DNA of 64,000 nt from Torreya grandis (lineage: Eukaryota; Streptophyta; Pinopsida; Cupressales; Taxaceae), in NCBI GenBank assembly GCA_037957365.1, contig JARHVA010000082.1, positions 1,353,001 to 1,417,000 of the forward strand, given 5' to 3'. Of the stretch, positions 59,866-64,000 are shown piece by piece (position 1 is the stretch's first letter; every line of letters starts with the position of its first letter). The position numbers and the translations under genes are program-made. The notes beneath the pieces are model-generated. The model searched no databases. It was given only the letters and a program-made list of their open reading frames with translations, and was not told the origin of the DNA.

Positions 59866-61089
59866 TATTTTTATCTAAAATTGGATTAATGTAATAAAAA
59901 TCCTTATATTAAATAGAAACTAATAAAATAAGAAGTAAATATAGATTGATAGAATATACACAAAAGACAGATCTAAAATTCAAATGTTTCTATAAATAAG
60001 TACAAATGGATAGAGAGAGACTCAAATTATTTGTTGCACTTCTCTAATCTGTATAGGCCTACTCTATGTTTTGATGATTGGAAGGACTCTATTTTGCTCA
60101 TTTCTGAAATGAATTTTTGTCTTTGTTTTGGTCAATATTTAATATCATTAGAAAGAAGAAATTGCCAATATAAACTTGTAGTAGTTTATTATGTCCTTGT
60201 GGGTGCAAGATTCTTATTTCCTCTATAATGATTTTCCTATAACAATAATGTCCTTTTCTACCTTCTAAGTATTTTCAACTTGTGCACATGCACCTAAAAT
60301 ATCAAAACCTGGTTTATTGTATAAATACTTGAGACATAAAATGGGGAGAATCAAGAGAAAGGGATTGAGTTCGACTGAACTTAGTCAATCCCTATTGAAA
60401 GACCAAGTGCTGCACTACTATACCAATGCTTAAAAGAGGTCTCAAACTCAAACCTGGTTCTCCCACTTATGTGTGTGTGAAATGATGAATGAAAATATAT
60501 ATGCTCTTTCTCCTATTTACACTTGTCACAAGAATGAAGAATGTAATTGTAACATTCAGTGCTTCAAACTTAGCTCTAATGATTTAATATAATCAAATTT
60601 AATTTTGTATAACTCTTACAATGTAAGAATGCATGTCCCAAATGTCTCATAACAACTATGTATATATAGGCTCTTTTTAAATTTGAATTAAATACATAAT
60701 GGTGTGCTAAAATGGACCTAAAATAAAATCAAAATATTGAAGTAAATGGCTACAAAGGAAATGTGTCCAAAGAAAGTTTTGAAAATATCAAGGGTCAAAA
60801 TCAACTAGAAGGGGACAAGATCAATGGTCTTGACTGAAATGGTCAAACCTAACTTGGGATAAAAATAATATTGAAATGGTAAAATGGGGTTAGATATCTC
60901 TATTTATAAATTATGAATCCAGTAATGTGGATGGAAAAAGGAGACAACAAAGTCATAAGAAATAAATAATTAAAAAAAACACACAAAAGACACACCATTA
61001 AGTACTTAATTCATAGATAGAGACTCGTATAATAAAAATGGTTAAAAAAAATTGTAAAACAAGGCTTGTGTCAAATTTAGGTGTCTAAA
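59866..61089 (-). repeat. 5' LTR (1,224 bp) of the outer element
   Basis: This matches 40038-41234 in full at about 80% by eye, including 'ggatagagagagac', 'ttgttgcacttctct', 'atgtccttttctacctt' and 'gaatgcatgtcccaaatgtct'. It is followed by ATTAC, the partner of the left flank GTTAC. Confidence 0.82.
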
Positions 61090-61094
61090 ATTAC

Positions 61095-63130
61095 TCATCT
61101 CTTACATAGTGTTAGATGGATATGTTATTATACTATGATGTGACATTGATAATATAAACTGTATAGACTAGTCTTTACTTATTTTATGTTTCATTGATGT
61201 TATTAATCTCTTGTAGGATATGCTAGTTGTGTTTGTCCATTATGTGTGGCCCATTGGAATTGTTTATGATTATTTATGTCTCTTGAATGTGGCCCTTAGC
61301 ATTATTTTATGTAAAAAAAAATTCCCTTGTTTGTTGTGACATCTTTATGTCCCTTGTTTGTAACATATTTATGTTCTTTATTTGTGACATTTGTATGTCC
61401 CTTGCATGTAGTCTTTGGTTGTGTTTGTTGAAAAAATTTCATGTTCCTTATATGTTTCCTATGGCCTTATGTGAAACACTAAATATTGAACTTGTTGAGC
61501 TTGTTGAGTTTGCTGAGATTGAGTCATGCCATGATTCATATCATGCATTTTTATTGCATAGTCTTATTCAATTATCTTTTCAGTGATTGTTAATACTATG
61601 TGTTTCATTGATACATGTATCTAGACATGGAAATTACATGAATTGAATTGAATATGTTACATACATGACTTAGTGACATATACATTACTATGATGACATA
61701 CTCTCCACATTTTCATGTGATTATACATGATGTTATTCTTATATATAAGATGACACAATTAACTTTTATTTTGAGATGAGTAACTTAAAAGACACGTCCC
61801 TTATCTAAAAATGGGGGAATTTTAATTGGATTATTATAGAGACATAATCCTACATGAATAGAAAATCAAAATTTGGAATCAGAGTACAAATTTCAGAGAT
61901 TTAAAATGGTTCAGATATTAGATGATTTAGTCATAAAACCAATATTGTACACATAAATACATATTATGGGGGAATATGCCATGTATATTCACTTAATTTA
62001 AAAAGACTTAGAGTAATAATTCATACACACATGAGTTCATACAAATAGACGAGTGCAAATTCATACACACATGAGTTCATGTGCATGGGCATATGTACAT
62101 GGTTTACAAAAACATAAATTTCAACTTTTTTACATATACACACTTTCAAATTCATGAGAAATGATACTATATCATGCACATATATGTAATTTTATATTCA
62201 TGATGTATGATATTAGTTCATGCACATACATACTAGGATAGTTTATAGTTGACACAATTTTAAAGGGGCATGATATTGATTCCTGGACATTTACACATCT
62301 TGTAGTAAACACTATTACAATTGTTTATTTGCAAATTTTTTTTGAATATACACAAATTAGTGAATGATCTTGAGTCTATAAATCTATATGCAATAATTGA
62401 CTCACATTTTTATAGGTTTTGTATGTTGAGGTTTAGTGATGTTCAACAACCATATTATTAGGTCTAGCAAACCCATCATGTGGTTTTCATCTTTATCATA
62501 TCTAAGTAGTTATTTGGGATGGTACATAATGTAAATTTTCCCACATTTATGAGGGTTGGGGTATTATTTATTTTCAAACCAAGGAATTGCATAGTTACAA
62601 AAAATTGGTGTTTATTTTATCTTTTTTTTTAATAAAATAGTAAAATGTGGTTGTCTGATAAAGTGCTCAATAGATGATGCCAATATAGAAATAATGAATG
62701 ATTTGATGTGTATTTATAATGAAATATTTTGAAAATTTACTTTAGTTAACCTTTTAAAATGTGCGAGAAGACCCAAAAGATTAATTTAAAATTTGGAAAC
62801 TAACCACTACTTGGCATAAGATGTTGCCACTTTAGGCAGATTGGCCTGTGGTAATAGTTTGATCTACCTAATGTAAACCTATCCTTCGAAATCAGGGTCA
62901 AATATCCTGAGCTGAAGATGATCTGAGGGTAGCATAAAATAGGTTAAACATTTTACTTGGAAATTTTTGTGTAGTAATGATGACAAACAAAGAGTAAATC
63001 CTGCATATAAGTAAAAGGATTAGAGGAATGGTGAATACTAATAATTTATTTGGGCATAATTTATGTGGTTTGAGATGTATCAAGAATTAATATTGTCAAG
63101 TACATGTATGACTAGATTTATATGTCTACA
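61095..63130 (-). other. flank of the outer element, then probable 3' LTR of another element
   Basis: The first 30 or so bases continue the sequence left of 40038, as the inverted paralog at 37.8 kb shows. The right edge at 63130 looks like an LTR start on the minus strand (TGTAGACATATAAATC) next to a purine tract. The left edge of that LTR cannot be placed. A short tandem repeat lies at 61324-61411. The open frame of 99 codons at 61287-61586 runs through that repeat and resembles no known protein. Confidence 0.4.
61324..61411. repeat. tandem repeat of 24-27 bp, about 3.5 units
   Basis: Units read like 'cccttgtttgtgacat' plus 'ttatgt', starting at 61324, 61351, 61375 and 61399. Confidence 0.8.
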
Positions 63131-63139
63131 TCCACCCCC
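63131..63139 (-). other. candidate polypurine tract of a further related element
   Basis: The minus strand reads GGGGGTGGA before TGTAGACA. Bases on the other side (63140-63190) resemble 41243-41290, the matching place in the outer element. Confidence 0.55.
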
Positions 63140-63837
63140 TTTATTCTAGTAATGAAATTACTTGAGTAAAAGAGAAAGAGTTAAATGTGAGTGTGTACAA
63201 CACATTTTATCTTTGAAAGGATACTCCAATTGTGTAGGGAAATCAAATTTGGCAAACCTTACAACAACATGAAGTAATCATTTTTCCATATTTTAAATTT
63301 GAAAAAGTTGAACTTTGAAAATTGAAAAATTTAGAGAATAAAAAGGATGAAGTACACCTAATTGGAGATGAAACCAAATTGACCTATGATCTATAACTGA
63401 TAATAGAGATTGTGACCATTTTTTGGAGCACTTGGATAATTTGATCCAATGTTAAATTAAGAGTGATCAAGTGTAAATTTTGAATAAATAATCAAGCCTT
63501 TGAGTTGAAAAGATGCATATTTTGACTCTCATGAGTGGTTAATACTACCTACTATACTAATCTAAAGAAGGTGGAGCCATGATGGGTTAGTAAGAAGTGA
63601 TGCAAAGGCTATTGAGTGTCACTAGACTCGACATACATCACTTATAATAGAATATGGAACCACACAATGGGTTTCTTATAAGTAATTCCAAGGTCATTTA
63701 GTGTCACTAGAATCAAATAAATTAAATCACACCATTATAGATGAATCTACATTCTACTTCCATGATCGAAAGAAAATGAAGAATATTTATACCCCATCAT
63801 GAACGTATAACCAATACATTTGAATTAAAATGAACAT
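63140..63837 (-). other. 3' interior of a further related element, nothing recognised
   Basis: No coding motif was found on either strand. Confidence 0.4.
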
Positions 63838-64000
63838 TTACCTTTGAAAGTGTAACTTTGAACTTTTAAAATGTGAATGTATAATCATTATGCCTTAGAA
63901 TTTGTAGCTTTGAACTTTGTAAATGTGTGCATGAACAAGAATCATGCCTTTGAAACTGTAACTTTGAAATTGGAAAATGTGCATGAATAAGTATTAGGCA
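63838..64000. repeat. tandem repeat, about 54-bp unit, three units, runs off the window
   Basis: Units start 'cctttgaaagtgtaacttt', 'ccttagaatttgtagcttt' and 'cctttgaaactgtaacttt'. Each continues with 'aaaatgtg...catgaa' and ends near 'atcatg'. They resemble the units at 53875-54000. Confidence 0.82.

Larger units (their letters stand above)
40038..61089 (-). mobile_element. outer Ty3/gypsy-type element, minus strand, interrupted by a nested element
   Basis: Direct repeats of about 1.2 kb lie at 40038-41234 and 59866-61089. The polypurine tract next to the left copy and the gag fossil next to the right copy both set the minus orientation. Target-site duplications GTTAC and ATTAC (one mismatch) flank it. 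Without the 11.85-kb nested element it was about 9.2 kb. It has gag but I find no RT, RNase H or integrase. Instead it carries an antisense plant mobile domain frame. It was probably non-autonomous. Confidence 0.82.

Noticed and set aside
61287..61586. Open frame of 99 codons, Cys/Phe-rich, looking like a membrane protein
   Set aside because: It crosses a 24-27 bp tandem repeat, and hydrophobicity is expected from T-rich DNA. No family resemblance and no conserved partner.

Overview
The window is repeat-rich plant nuclear DNA. It is strongly AT-rich, CG dinucleotides are rare by eye, and I found no intact host gene, tRNA or rRNA. Almost everything recognisable is a decayed transposable element or an old viral insertion, broken by stops that usually fall where Trp, Gln or Arg is expected (the mark of C-to-T change at methylated sites). 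Plant-type Ty3/gypsy lineages, initiator-Met tRNA primer sites, a plant mobile domain, a plant pogo-like transposase and a caulimovirid-type pararetrovirus all point to a seed plant. Very long old LTRs, nesting and low GC suit a large gymnosperm-like genome, but the species cannot be proved from the sequence.

Layout. 1-2424: nothing recognised. 2451-9014: minus-strand Ty3/gypsy element (gag, PR, RT, RH, IN) with a 1,098-bp 3' LTR, a SINE-like insert in that LTR, a solo LTR inside RT, and a 5' LTR that lacks its U3 part. 9061-12540: mostly unassigned, with a gag zinc-knuckle fragment and tandem duplications. 12560-15350: pogo/Tigger-like transposase fossil (+). 15640-16080: CA/CATA microsatellite. 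16808-28664: plus-strand element with giant LTRs (4.2 and 5.2 kb) around only 2.45 kb of internal DNA, which keeps just an integrase tail and a probable chromodomain. 31320-36460: minus-strand endogenous pararetrovirus fossil with movement protein, capsid-like, protease and RT parts. 38080-39200: gag-protease fossil (+) between inverted repeats. 40038-61089: minus-strand element with 1.2-kb LTRs, gag only and an antisense plant-mobile-domain ORF. It is split by a nested plus-strand Tat-like element at 41945-53794 with 2.8-kb LTRs and the order gag-PR-RNaseH-RT-RNaseH-IN. 61095-64000: probably the 3' LTR and start of the interior of a further relative of the 40-61 kb element.

None of the elements looks able to move by itself. 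The genes work together only as fossils of retrotransposon or viral polyproteins. The best-supported structures are the LTR pairs, target-site duplications, primer-binding sites and polypurine tracts, which give a relative history. The 40-61 kb element (LTRs about 80% alike by eye) is older than the element nested in it (LTRs high-80s), and the 2.4-9.0 kb element (about 93%) is the youngest dated insertion. All identities are eye estimates.
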